From: an uncultured Clostridia bacterium
GTDB lineage: Bacteria; Bacillota; Clostridia; UBA1212
Assembly (NCBI GenBank): GCA_947304585.1
Contig: CAMZBI010000018.1
Span: 1 to 40,837 of the forward strand
Length of the DNA stretch: 40,837 nt
Direction of reading: 5' to 3'
A program made the translations under genes and the position numbers. The notes beneath the pieces were generated by a model. The model worked only from the letters and a program-made list of their open reading frames with translations. It did not search any database and was not told the DNA's origin. Shown here one piece after another: positions 15,049 to 21,305 of the stretch. Position 1 is the first letter of the stretch, and every line of letters begins with the position of its first letter.

Positions 15049-16110
15049 ATGGAGAAGAATATTGCAGTTGACAACCCGGTGGAATACGTTGAAAACACAC
15101 CACTCTTTTCTATTCTTAAAGTTGACCCCGAAGAATTCGACGGCGTTGATCTGGCTGATCTGAAGCTTGGCAAGAAGGGCTTCAAACTGCTGAAAAAATA
15201 CGGATACAATTCCCTGCGCGATCTCCTGAAGGCCACTGTTTCCGATCTGAAGTCCATCAAAAATATGCCAATAAGAAGCGTGCAAACTGTTCTTCCGGCG
15301 ATCAGGCAATCTCTTAATATGATGAAGGATAACGGTTTTATCATAGAAAGAGTACTTAAGGGCTACAATGGCGCCGGCGGCGACGCAGTTATACCTGACG
15401 GCGTCACGTCTGTCGGTGAAGGTGCATTTTGGAGGTGCAGCACTGTTACAAGCATAACTGTCCCGGACAGCGTCGCGAGTATCTGCCCGGGTGTGTTCTA
15501 TGGCTGCACCTCTTTGAAAAGCATTGCCGTAGCCCCCGGGAATCTGGTATACCACAGCGCAGGCAACTGTTTGATCGAGACGCAGAGCAAAACGTTGGTG
15601 GCAGGCTGCAAAACCGGCGTCATTCCGGCTGACGGCAGCGTGACGGGCATTGGATTGAGTGCCTTTGAGGGCTGCACAGGCCTTAGGAGCATCACGATCC
15701 CGGACGGCGTCACGTTCATTGACGGGGGTGCCTTTGCGGGCTGCACCGGCCTTGCGAGCGTTGCCATTGGCAATTCCGTCACGTCAATCTGCAAGGGAGC
15801 GTTCCGGGACTGCACGTCTCTTACGAGTGTGACCATTCCCGATTCCGTCACGTTAATAGGCGATTTTGCCGTTAACGAATTCCCGGACCTGACGGATGGT
15901 GTGTTCGAAGGCTGCACGTCGCTCAAGTCGGTTACAATACCCGACAGCGTTACATACATTGATGATTGTACGTTTCTGAACTGCGTCAGCCTGACAGTTA
16001 TTAACTTTGCAGGAACAAAGGAGGAGTGGAATGACGTAATCAAAGGCGAGAATTGGGCTTCCGGCACCGGCAAATACATCGTCCATTGCACCGACGGGGA
16101 TATTGAATAA
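15049..16110 (+). CDS. RNAP-alpha-CTD-like domain fused to BspA-type leucine-rich repeats
   Basis: A 353-residue protein without a signal peptide. Residues about 30-95 (LADLKLGKKGFKLLKKYGYN, SLRDLLKATVSDLKSIKNM, SVQTVLPAIRQSL) follow the helix-hairpin-helix pattern of the RNA polymerase alpha C-terminal domain. From about 115 on there are BspA/TpLRR-type repeats of the form SITVPDSVxxIxxGAFxGCTSL, six or more units, ending in a CTDGD tail. BspA repeats are usually on secreted proteins, so this form should act inside the cell, perhaps scaffolding or binding DNA. AGGAGG at 15035-15040 favours ATG 15049 over 15043 and over the upstream in-frame start at 14989. Confidence 0.8.
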   Translation: MEKNIAVDNPVEYVENTPLFSILKVDPEEFDGVDLADLKLGKKGFKLLKKYGYNSLRDLLKATVSDLKSIKNMPIRSVQTVLPAIRQSLNMMKDNGFIIERVLKGYNGAGGDAVIPDGVTSVGEGAFWRCSTVTSITVPDSVASICPGVFYGCTSLKSIAVAPGNLVYHSAGNCLIETQSKTLVAGCKTGVIPADGSVTGIGLSAFEGCTGLRSITIPDGVTFIDGGAFAGCTGLASVAIGNSVTSICKGAFRDCTSLTSVTIPDSVTLIGDFAVNEFPDLTDGVFEGCTSLKSVTIPDSVTYIDDCTFLNCVSLTVINFAGTKEEWNDVIKGENWASGTGKYIVHCTDGDIE

Positions 16111-16163
16111 CCGCTTGCGGCTCTTTTTCAGGCTGCTCGGCGGGGCGGGGCAAAAACGGTACT

Positions 16164-16242
16164 CTTCATTTAAAGCGACTAAACAACAAAAATCACAGGG
16201 TGGTCCCGGCGACGATCCTGTGATTAGTTTAGTTGGATGAAG
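16164..16242 (+). promoter_or_regulatory. Three nested inverted repeats with a T-box-antiterminator-like core
   Basis: Outer CTTCAT / ATGAAG (16164-16169, 16237-16242), middle ACTAAAC / GTTTAGT (16178-16184, 16227-16233) and inner AATCACAGG / CCTGTGATT (16191-16199, 16217-16225). The 17-base centre contains CAGGGTGGTCCCG, close to the AGGGTGGnACCGCG core of T-box leaders. There is no room for a full T-box stem I and the next gene is not an aminoacyl-tRNA gene, so this may be a remnant or an unrelated element. Confidence 0.45.
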
Positions 16243-16421
16243 GTGATATGACAGGACAACAATAAAGCTTGCTGCTTGGTCTCCCTGCTTGGCCCGTAAC
16301 TAAACCAACCGTTGAAAAAAACAAATAAACAGCAACAGATAAGTCATTGTTTTGATACAATAGCATTGATATCATTATGTCAGAACGAGCGCCCGTTACT
16401 ATTTCAACAGGAGTGATGAAA

Positions 16422-17495
16422 ATGGAATTTAGCTTTGGAAAGAAAATAAAAGAATTGAGGTATGCTAAAGATGTTACGCAGGACCAGCTCGCTAAGCATT
16501 TGATGATATCGCCCCAGGCAGTCAGCAAGTGGGAGCGGGAAACCGGATACCCGGACATCATGATGTTGCCCCGAATTGCCGCGTTTTTCGATGTAACCGT
16601 TGATGAGCTTCTTGGAACCGGGGAAGAGATCAGACGCGGGAAAATCGAAAAATGGGAAAAGGAAACCGAAGAATATTGGCGTACAGGACAGATGGAAAAG
16701 AACTTAGCGCTTTGGAAAAGCGCATACAGCGAGTACCCGAACGATCCGGATGTTGTTTATAACTACATGTATGCGTTGAATGTGCTTTGGCGTGTCGACA
16801 AAGATCCTTCAAAAAAAGAAAAATTCTTTGAACTTGCCGAGTGGCTGCTCCAAAAAGGTCCAAACGAGGATTTGCGTAATTCTGCCAGACAGGTGCTGTG
16901 TTTCGCGAGTCTGCGGCTTGGCGATAATGAAAAGGCCAGGAAATATGCGGAAGATGCCGGCGGTTATGAAAGCAGTTTCCTGCTTTCCCATGTTCTCGAG
17001 GGAGAAGAACGGATTGAGCATGGCCAGGGGCTGATTTTGCAGCTTATAACTGACGCAGCAAATCAGATTGATAGGATTGCCGACAGCTACCCTCACAATG
17101 AGGCAATCGAGATTTGGAAATACGTTATCGGGCTGTACAAAGGCCTGTTTTCCAGGGGTGATTTCTGTTTTTACAATATCCGGATGAGCGAATACTCCGG
17201 CAGACTTTCGCGAAGATATGCCATGAACGGCGAGCGGGAACTGTGCCTTGAGGAGCTGAAGAATTCAGTTGAGTATCTCAAAGCCTTTGAAGACTGGGCA
17301 AAGGGAACCGGGACAGAGAAGCACACGTCACTGCTTCTGAACAGGCTTGATATTTCGCGAAAGTATACCAATACATCAGGCAGACCCATGGGTTTCCAAA
17401 CGATGGAAGATCTTAAGCGTCAATGTTACGACCCCTACCGGGAGGATCCGGAGTTCATACGAATCAAGGCAGAACTTGAGAAAATAATCGGATAA
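16422..17495 (+). CDS. XRE-family regulator with a TPR-like C-terminal region
   Basis: A 357-residue regulator. Residues 1-65 form a Cro/CI-type helix-turn-helix (GKKIKELRYAKDVTQDQLAK, ISPQAVSKWERETGYPD, LPRIAAFFDVTVDELLG). The rest is helical and TPR-like (LWKSAYSEYPNDPDVVYNYM, ASLRLGDNEKARKYAEDAGG), as in peptide-sensing or starvation-linked clostridial regulators. AGGAG at 16409-16413 gives 8 bases to ATG 16422, better than ATG 16416. Targets unknown; it stands alone, so it may control its own promoter or the nearby repeats. Confidence 0.85.
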   Translation: MEFSFGKKIKELRYAKDVTQDQLAKHLMISPQAVSKWERETGYPDIMMLPRIAAFFDVTVDELLGTGEEIRRGKIEKWEKETEEYWRTGQMEKNLALWKSAYSEYPNDPDVVYNYMYALNVLWRVDKDPSKKEKFFELAEWLLQKGPNEDLRNSARQVLCFASLRLGDNEKARKYAEDAGGYESSFLLSHVLEGEERIEHGQGLILQLITDAANQIDRIADSYPHNEAIEIWKYVIGLYKGLFSRGDFCFYNIRMSEYSGRLSRRYAMNGERELCLEELKNSVEYLKAFEDWAKGTGTEKHTSLLLNRLDISRKYTNTSGRPMGFQTMEDLKRQCYDPYREDPEFIRIKAELEKIIG

Positions 17496-17625
17496 CCGTC
17501 GGATAATTGCAGGGTGCCCCGGGGCTGAAAATACAATCTTTTTTACAGTTGACAGATAATTACGGCTGATTAATGAAATGGAAAAGCGGGCAGCGGCGGG
17601 CTTTCCAATTGCTTGCCGCTTGGTG

Positions 17626-17631
17626 TATAAT
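17626..17631 (+). promoter_or_regulatory. -10 box of the broken gene at 17693
   Basis: A perfect TATAAT in GGTGTATAATGTGCACAGA. The stretch TATAAT...GTGCACAGA also occurs after the 5023 promoter, suggesting related start regions. The -35 is weak. Confidence 0.45.
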
Positions 17632-17692
17632 GTGCACAGAAATACCCGGTGCGTGCTGTTGTGCGCACAAAAGCGGAGGTAGACAAAATAGT

Positions 17693-18052
17693 ATGGATTT
17701 ACAGGAATTCAAGGAGAAAATGAAATCTATTATTTCAAAAGCCGGGGCATATTATTCTGTCTCTGTTGATCCGGATGAAATTGTACTGAATGGCTGTGGA
17801 ATAGATTATGAAGGGTATCTAACTATAGACGATAGATCAACTCCATTTAAGATATCCAATCTAAAAAATATCTGATACCATGTCTCACCTGATGAAGGTG
17901 AAAGTTTCTTTACATTTTCCTTTGAGGATGGCGTCGAATTTACTCATTATTATGAAGACTTCGGGAGTAAGTGCTTTACTCTTTTTCATGATGGGAAAAG
18001 GGAATGTCTTTTAAATCTCGGACAAGTTAGAGAGATCATGGGAAAGACATAA
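17693..18052 (+). pseudogene. Hypothetical gene interrupted by one in-frame TGA
   Basis: A 120-codon frame with a good ribosome site (GGAGG, 17674-17680 region) reads 60 codons to ISNLKNI, meets TGA at 17873-17875, and continues in the same frame as YHVSPDEGESFFTFSFEDGV...LLNLGQVREIMGKT to TAA at 18050-18052. The downstream half is protein-like (EDGVEFTHYYEDFGSKCFTLFHDGKRECLL) and has no start of its own. Many other genes here stop at TGA, so reassignment of TGA is unlikely. A TGG-to-TGA change (Trp61) or sequencing error is the simplest reading. Family not recognised. Confidence 0.7.
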
Positions 18053-18167
18053 TGTCGAGTTTTTTGAACTAAGCCAAGCAGACAGCACCGGGCTGAACTC
18101 CGGGAATAGTCGCATTTATATGGTCTGAAAAGATGTCTGAATACGCCAATTTTGTCGTGGCTATTCC

Positions 18168-18196
18168 TTGATAATTACGCAATAACATGTTATATT
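18168..18196 (+). promoter_or_regulatory. Sigma-A promoter of the 57-bp repeat gene
   Basis: TTGATA (18168-18173), 17 bp, TATATT (18191-18196), then AGGAGG at 18231 and ATG at 18242. The spacer begins ATTACGCAA, also found in the promoter at 21105. Confidence 0.75.
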
Positions 18197-18241
18197 AAGA
18201 AACAATACTAAAACACCGAAAAATAATTTCAGGAGGAAAAT

Positions 18242-18574
18242 ATGGCAACGATTTATGACAAAGAATACGGCGGTTACTGCATTGGCCGCATTGAGAGCAG
18301 CGGTAAAGTCTATGACAAAGAATACGGCGGTTACTGCATTGGCCGTGTCGAAAGCAGCGGTAAAGTCTATGACAAAGAATACGGCGGTTACTGCATTGGC
18401 CGCGTCGAAAGCAGCGGTAAGGTCTATGATAAAGAATACGGCGGTTACTGCGTCGGCCGTGTCGAAAGCAGCGGCAAAGTCTATGATAAAGAATACGGCG
18501 GTTACTGCATTGGTCGTGTCGAAAGCGTTCCCACAAAAATGGGAGGAGCAGCTTATATTCTGTTGCTGCGATAA
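18242..18574 (+). CDS. Tandem-repeat protein (beta-flower-like), five 19-residue units
   Basis: A 110-residue protein made of five near-identical units YDKEYGGYCIGRVESSGKV, followed by a hydrophobic VPTKMGGAAYILLLR end. The layout matches the small beta-flower proteins, in which each short repeat forms one blade and a hydrophobic tail follows; that family call is from memory. Each unit has one Cys (YCIG). The DNA units are almost identical, which suggests recent expansion and copy-number change. Start by AGGAGG at 18231-18236. Function unknown. Confidence 0.75.
   Translation: MATIYDKEYGGYCIGRIESSGKVYDKEYGGYCIGRVESSGKVYDKEYGGYCIGRVESSGKVYDKEYGGYCVGRVESSGKVYDKEYGGYCIGRVESVPTKMGGAAYILLLR
18254..18538 (+). 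repeat. Five tandem 57-bp repeats
   Basis: Units begin at 18254, 18311, 18368, 18425 and 18482, all with TATGA(C/T)AAAGAATACGG and only a few silent or conservative changes. The 57-bp period keeps the reading frame (19 codons), so copy-number change would leave the protein open. Confidence 0.95.
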
Positions 18575-18811
18575 AGCAGATCACAGTCGATTTTAACAGT
18601 GCATGCGTCGATCAAATTCTTTTCGGTGAATCCATTGCGGAAACGGGAGTAGAACCTTGGATTCTTCGGGATTGATAATAAACGAAAAATGAAGTACCCC
18701 ATGCAATGGTTGTATATGTGTCCGGACCGGTGAAAGCACTAATGATTTTCACTGCCGATCCATATCTCGAACCGATTAAAACGCTGTAATCTCAACAAAG
18801 AATTAATTATC

Positions 18812-19168
18812 ATGAAGAATATAATTCGTTTTACATGCCTGGCTCTTGTCCTTGTAATGGCCGGTGCAGTTCTCGCTGCTTGCGGAGGTCCTTCCGGTAC
18901 GTATGGTGACGCTTCCGGACTGGGTGGCGTCGAGTACAATTTCAGCGGCAGCAAGGTCTCCATTACCTTCGGTGCCCTCGGGTTCACCAAGACCATAGAC
19001 GGCAAGTTTTCCATCGACAAGAATTCTGACGGCAACAGAACCATTACGTTTACCTTCGAGGGCGAAGATGCCACCAAGTATGAAGGCACCCACAGCTATG
19101 TTTCCGGCAAGGACGACTCCGGCGAATATATAAAGATCGACGGCATCACTTTGTACAGGAAGAAATAA
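18812..19168 (+). CDS. Small lipoprotein, copy B of a duplicated pair
   Basis: A 118-residue lipoprotein with lipobox LAAC, about 87 percent identical to the protein at 2869-3228. Differences are mostly conservative. Its upstream sequence aligns with copy A, but the -10 reads TGTAAT instead of TATAAT and the ribosome site is AAAGAAT in place of AAAGGAG. Expression is therefore probably much lower, or under other control. The terminator is conserved. Function unknown. Confidence 0.8.
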   Translation: MKNIIRFTCLALVLVMAGAVLAACGGPSGTYGDASGLGGVEYNFSGSKVSITFGALGFTKTIDGKFSIDKNSDGNRTITFTFEGEDATKYEGTHSYVSGKDDSGEYIKIDGITLYRKK

Positions 19169-19203
19169 GCCGCGCATCGAAAATTGAGTATTTGATATAA
19201 GCA

Positions 19204-19246
19204 AAGCCTCGTAAATCGTTAGGGCAATACGGTTTGCGGGGCTTTT
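19204..19246 (+). terminator. Terminator hairpin after lipoprotein copy B
   Basis: A 12-bp stem (19204-19215 with 19233-19244, two G-U pairs) ending in TTTT. It is homologous to 3265-3305, with substitutions that preserve pairing. Confidence 0.75.
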
Positions 19247-19368
19247 CGCATGCTTTTCAGGGCTTGTATGTTGTCGCTTAGAGTAGGGCGGGTTTTGAAA
19301 TCGAATAGTTCTAATTATATCTCCAAAACTCGGCAAGGGGAAAAACGGCTGTTTCCGGGGTTTGAAAA

Positions 19369-19386
19369 TATACCCGAAAAGGTATA
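19369..19386 (+). promoter_or_regulatory. HipB-type operator 1
   Basis: TATACCCGAAAAGGTATA: TATACC and GGTATA arms around 6 bases. TTGAAA at 19362-19367 lies 7 bases before it and TAATAT (19385-19390) is at 17-bp spacing, giving a possible upstream promoter. Confidence 0.7.
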
Positions 19387-19409
19387 ATATTTGTGACTGT
19401 GCGAAGTTT

Positions 19410-19427
19410 TATACCTTAAAGGGTATA
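19410..19427 (+). promoter_or_regulatory. HipB-type operator 2
   Basis: TATACCTTAAAGGGTATA, starting exactly 41 bp after operator 1. No convincing promoter boxes flank it. Confidence 0.75.
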
Positions 19428-19443
19428 GAAACGACAAAAACGC

Positions 19444-19472
19444 TTGAAATTATACCTTAAAGGGTATATAAT
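19444..19472 (+). promoter_or_regulatory. hipBST promoter with operator 3 in its spacer
   Basis: TTGAAA (19444-19449), 17 bp, TATAAT (19467-19472). Operator 3, TATACCTTAAAGGGTATA (19451-19468), fills the spacer and touches the -10, starting exactly 41 bp after operator 2. Bound antitoxin would exclude RNA polymerase. This is classic autoregulation. Confidence 0.8.
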
Positions 19473-19506
19473 TGGCGATGAAATCAAAAGCGGAGGATGG
19501 ATCGAC

Positions 19507-19710
19507 ATGAATCCTATTGCTGAATTTGTGAAAAAGAACAGAAAAGAAGCGGGACTGACACAGGAGGAATTTGCAATGCGGTCGGGCCTTGGGCTGCGCT
19601 TTGTCCGGGAACTTGAGCAGGGCAAAGAAACTGTGCGTATGGACAAGGTGAATACGGCGCTTGAGATGTTCGGTGCCGTTGCCGTTCCGGGGAGAAAGGA
19701 CAATAAATAA
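19507..19710 (+). CDS. hipB: HipB-type antitoxin (XRE HTH)
   Basis: A 67-residue DNA-binding protein: FVKKNRKEAGLTQEEFAMRSGLGLRFVRELEQGKETVRMDKVNTALEMFG is a complete XRE helix-turn-helix. GGAGG about 11 bases upstream supports ATG 19507. Its stop overlaps the hipS start by one base (TAATG). It should repress the operon at the three TATACC/GGTATA operators and, with HipS, hold HipT in check. Confidence 0.85.
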   Translation: MNPIAEFVKKNRKEAGLTQEEFAMRSGLGLRFVRELEQGKETVRMDKVNTALEMFGAVAVPGRKDNK

Positions 19711-20036
19711 TGGCTTTCAGGACAGCTTATGTGTATGTGAGGAACGCATTCGCGGGCATTCTCTCGGAAACAGATTCCGGCTACAGATTTGTTTACGATG
19801 AAGACTATTTGAAATCCGAAAAGGCGTCGCCGGTTTCGCTGACGTTGCCCCTTCGTGCCGAGCCCTACGATTCCGCCACGTTGTTTCCCTTTTTTGACGG
19901 ACTTATTCCGGAAGGCTGGCTGCTCGGGGTTGTCAGCAGAAACTGGAAGATCGACGTCAAGGACCGTTTTGGACTGCTGCTCATCGCCTGCAGGGACGTT
20001 ATCGGGAATGTGAGCATTGCGGAGGAGAAGAGATGA
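19710..20036 (+). CDS. hipS: HipS-like subunit (HipA N-terminal subdomain as a separate protein)
   Basis: A 108-residue protein matching the N-terminal subdomain of HipA (AYVYVRNAFAGILSETDSGYRFVYDEDYL, PVSLTLPLR, LFPFFDGLIPEGWLL). In the HipBST systems described in E. coli, this piece is a stand-alone antitoxin that inhibits the HipT kinase. It is flanked by overlapping starts and stops: one base with hipB, four bases (ATGA) with hipT. The order B-S-T and the lengths match that system. Confidence 0.82.
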   Translation: MAFRTAYVYVRNAFAGILSETDSGYRFVYDEDYLKSEKASPVSLTLPLRAEPYDSATLFPFFDGLIPEGWLLGVVSRNWKIDVKDRFGLLLIACRDVIGNVSIAEEKR

Positions 20037-20980
20037 ACTGTTGTTGCTGCGGCAGACCGTTGAGAGAAAATGATACCGAAGGCTGGCACAAGGCGTGCAT
20101 AAAACGCTTTTTCGGAACTGATGCGATACCGCCAATAGAGATCGATGACCGCACGATAGAGGAAATCGCAAGGGAAAACACCAACAAGGGCGTCACCGTC
20201 CCGGGGGTGCAAAAGAAGCTGTCTCTTCACCTGCACTCGGAAGGGAAAAGCCCCCGCCTGACCCTTGTCAATTATCCTGCCGGCTACATTCTGAAGCCTC
20301 AGGTCAATGAGTTTGAATGCCTGCCGGAAGCCGAACAGCTGGTCATGACATTGGCGGATATGTCAGGGATCTCGACCGTGCCCCATGCGCTCATCAGAAA
20401 TGGGGACTCGTATGCCTATATCACAAAGCGAATTGATCGGGTAATTGGCAAAAACAGCTTTCAAATGCTTGCCATGGAGGACTTCTGCCAGCTTGATCTG
20501 CGCTTGACACAGGACAAGTACAAAGGATCCTATGAACGCTGCGCAAAGATAATCGGGAGGTATTCCTCTCAGACAAAACTGGATATGACGGAGCTGTTCA
20601 TGCGCCTGGTTTTTTCCTTCGTTACTGGCAATTCCGACATGCACCTCAAGAATTTCTCACTGATTGAGACCCATGAGGCAAGCGGCGTTTACACCCTCTC
20701 GCCGGCATACGACCTGCTGCCCGTCAATGTGATCATGCCCGAGGACACAGAAGAATTTGCCCTTGCCATGAACGGCAAGAAGTCGCGCATCCGCAGAAAA
20801 GACTTCCTCGTGTTTGCGGAGGAATGCGGAATCGCCAAGACGTCGGCGGAAAAAATGATCGCCAAGATTCTGTCGATTAAACCAAAGTACCTGGAACTGT
20901 GTGACGATTCGCCGCTGCCCCGGCACTTGAAGGAGCGGTTTTCGGCGCTGGTCGAAAAGAGATGCGGGGTGCTTGAATGA
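20033..20980 (+). CDS. hipT: HipT-like serine/threonine kinase toxin
   Basis: A 315-residue HipA-core kinase lacking the N-terminal subdomain. Features: an N-terminal Cys-rich motif (CCCCGRPL, HKAC), a Gly-rich loop TVPGVQKKLSL (55-65), ATP-binding Lys88 in YILKP, the catalytic NSDMHLKN (Asp202, Asn207) and AYDLLPV (Asp227). E. coli HipT phosphorylates tryptophanyl-tRNA synthetase and autophosphorylates a Ser-Ile-Ser loop; here the loop is Thr-Val-Pro, so autoregulation may differ. All catalytic residues are present, so the toxin looks active. Confidence 0.85.
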   Translation: MNCCCCGRPLRENDTEGWHKACIKRFFGTDAIPPIEIDDRTIEEIARENTNKGVTVPGVQKKLSLHLHSEGKSPRLTLVNYPAGYILKPQVNEFECLPEAEQLVMTLADMSGISTVPHALIRNGDSYAYITKRIDRVIGKNSFQMLAMEDFCQLDLRLTQDKYKGSYERCAKIIGRYSSQTKLDMTELFMRLVFSFVTGNSDMHLKNFSLIETHEASGVYTLSPAYDLLPVNVIMPEDTEEFALAMNGKKSRIRRKDFLVFAEECGIAKTSAEKMIAKILSIKPKYLELCDDSPLPRHLKERFSALVEKRCGVLE

Positions 20981-21104
20981 GCCGGTTTCCGGGGCGGCGG
21001 ATTTCGTGAGAGGCAAATGTTGCGGGTGCCGGAAAATGCCTGCGGCCATCACTTATCGGACCATCGTACAGGAGCAGTTTTTGTGATCAGATAACTGTTA
21101 AAAA

Positions 21105-21133
21105 TTGCATAATTACGCAAAATAAGATATCAT
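21105..21133 (+). promoter_or_regulatory. Sigma-A promoter of the TIR-DUF6273 gene
   Basis: TTGCAT (21105-21110), 17 bp, TATCAT (21128-21133). The spacer starts AATTACGCAA, as in the 18168 promoter. It produces a leader of about 165 bases. Confidence 0.65.
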
Positions 21134-21305
21134 TTAAATTGGCTTTGGATGAATATGGACCCAGAAAAAAAGCTGCTTTTCCCCGCCAATCCATACGTGT
21201 TGCGAATAACGATTGAATGATCCTTTGAGCGCGGGTTTAAATCTTAGAAGAACGCTGTTGCCGGGCGCCAAATTCATTTGTCGCCGGACATGTAAAGAGG
21301 TAAAA
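21134..21305 (+). other. Long leader of the TIR-DUF6273 gene
   Basis: This is part of the gene-free stretch 20981-21305. The region before 21105 holds nothing I can name. In the leader a hairpin at about 21260-21287 pairs CCGG/CCGG and CG/CG (one bulge, one mismatch) and an inner CAAAT-TC-ATTTG. It ends about 9 bases before the ribosome site AAAGAGG. A 21-codon frame starting at ATG 21155 (MDPEKKLLFPANPYVLRITIE) lacks a convincing ribosome site. Confidence 0.35.

Noticed and set aside
14211..15344. A 377-residue minus-strand open frame
   Set aside because: It is antisense to the 14322 gene and the start of the leucine-rich-repeat gene, has no good ribosome site, and its composition is not protein-like.
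16196..16225. A complete T-box riboswitch
   Set aside because: Only the antiterminator-like core is present; there is no space for a specifier stem after the previous gene, and the downstream gene is not amino-acid related.
17873..17875. Selenocysteine or reassigned TGA
   Set aside because: Many genes in the window use TGA as their stop and there is no catalytic Cys context or obvious Sec element; a nonsense change is simpler.
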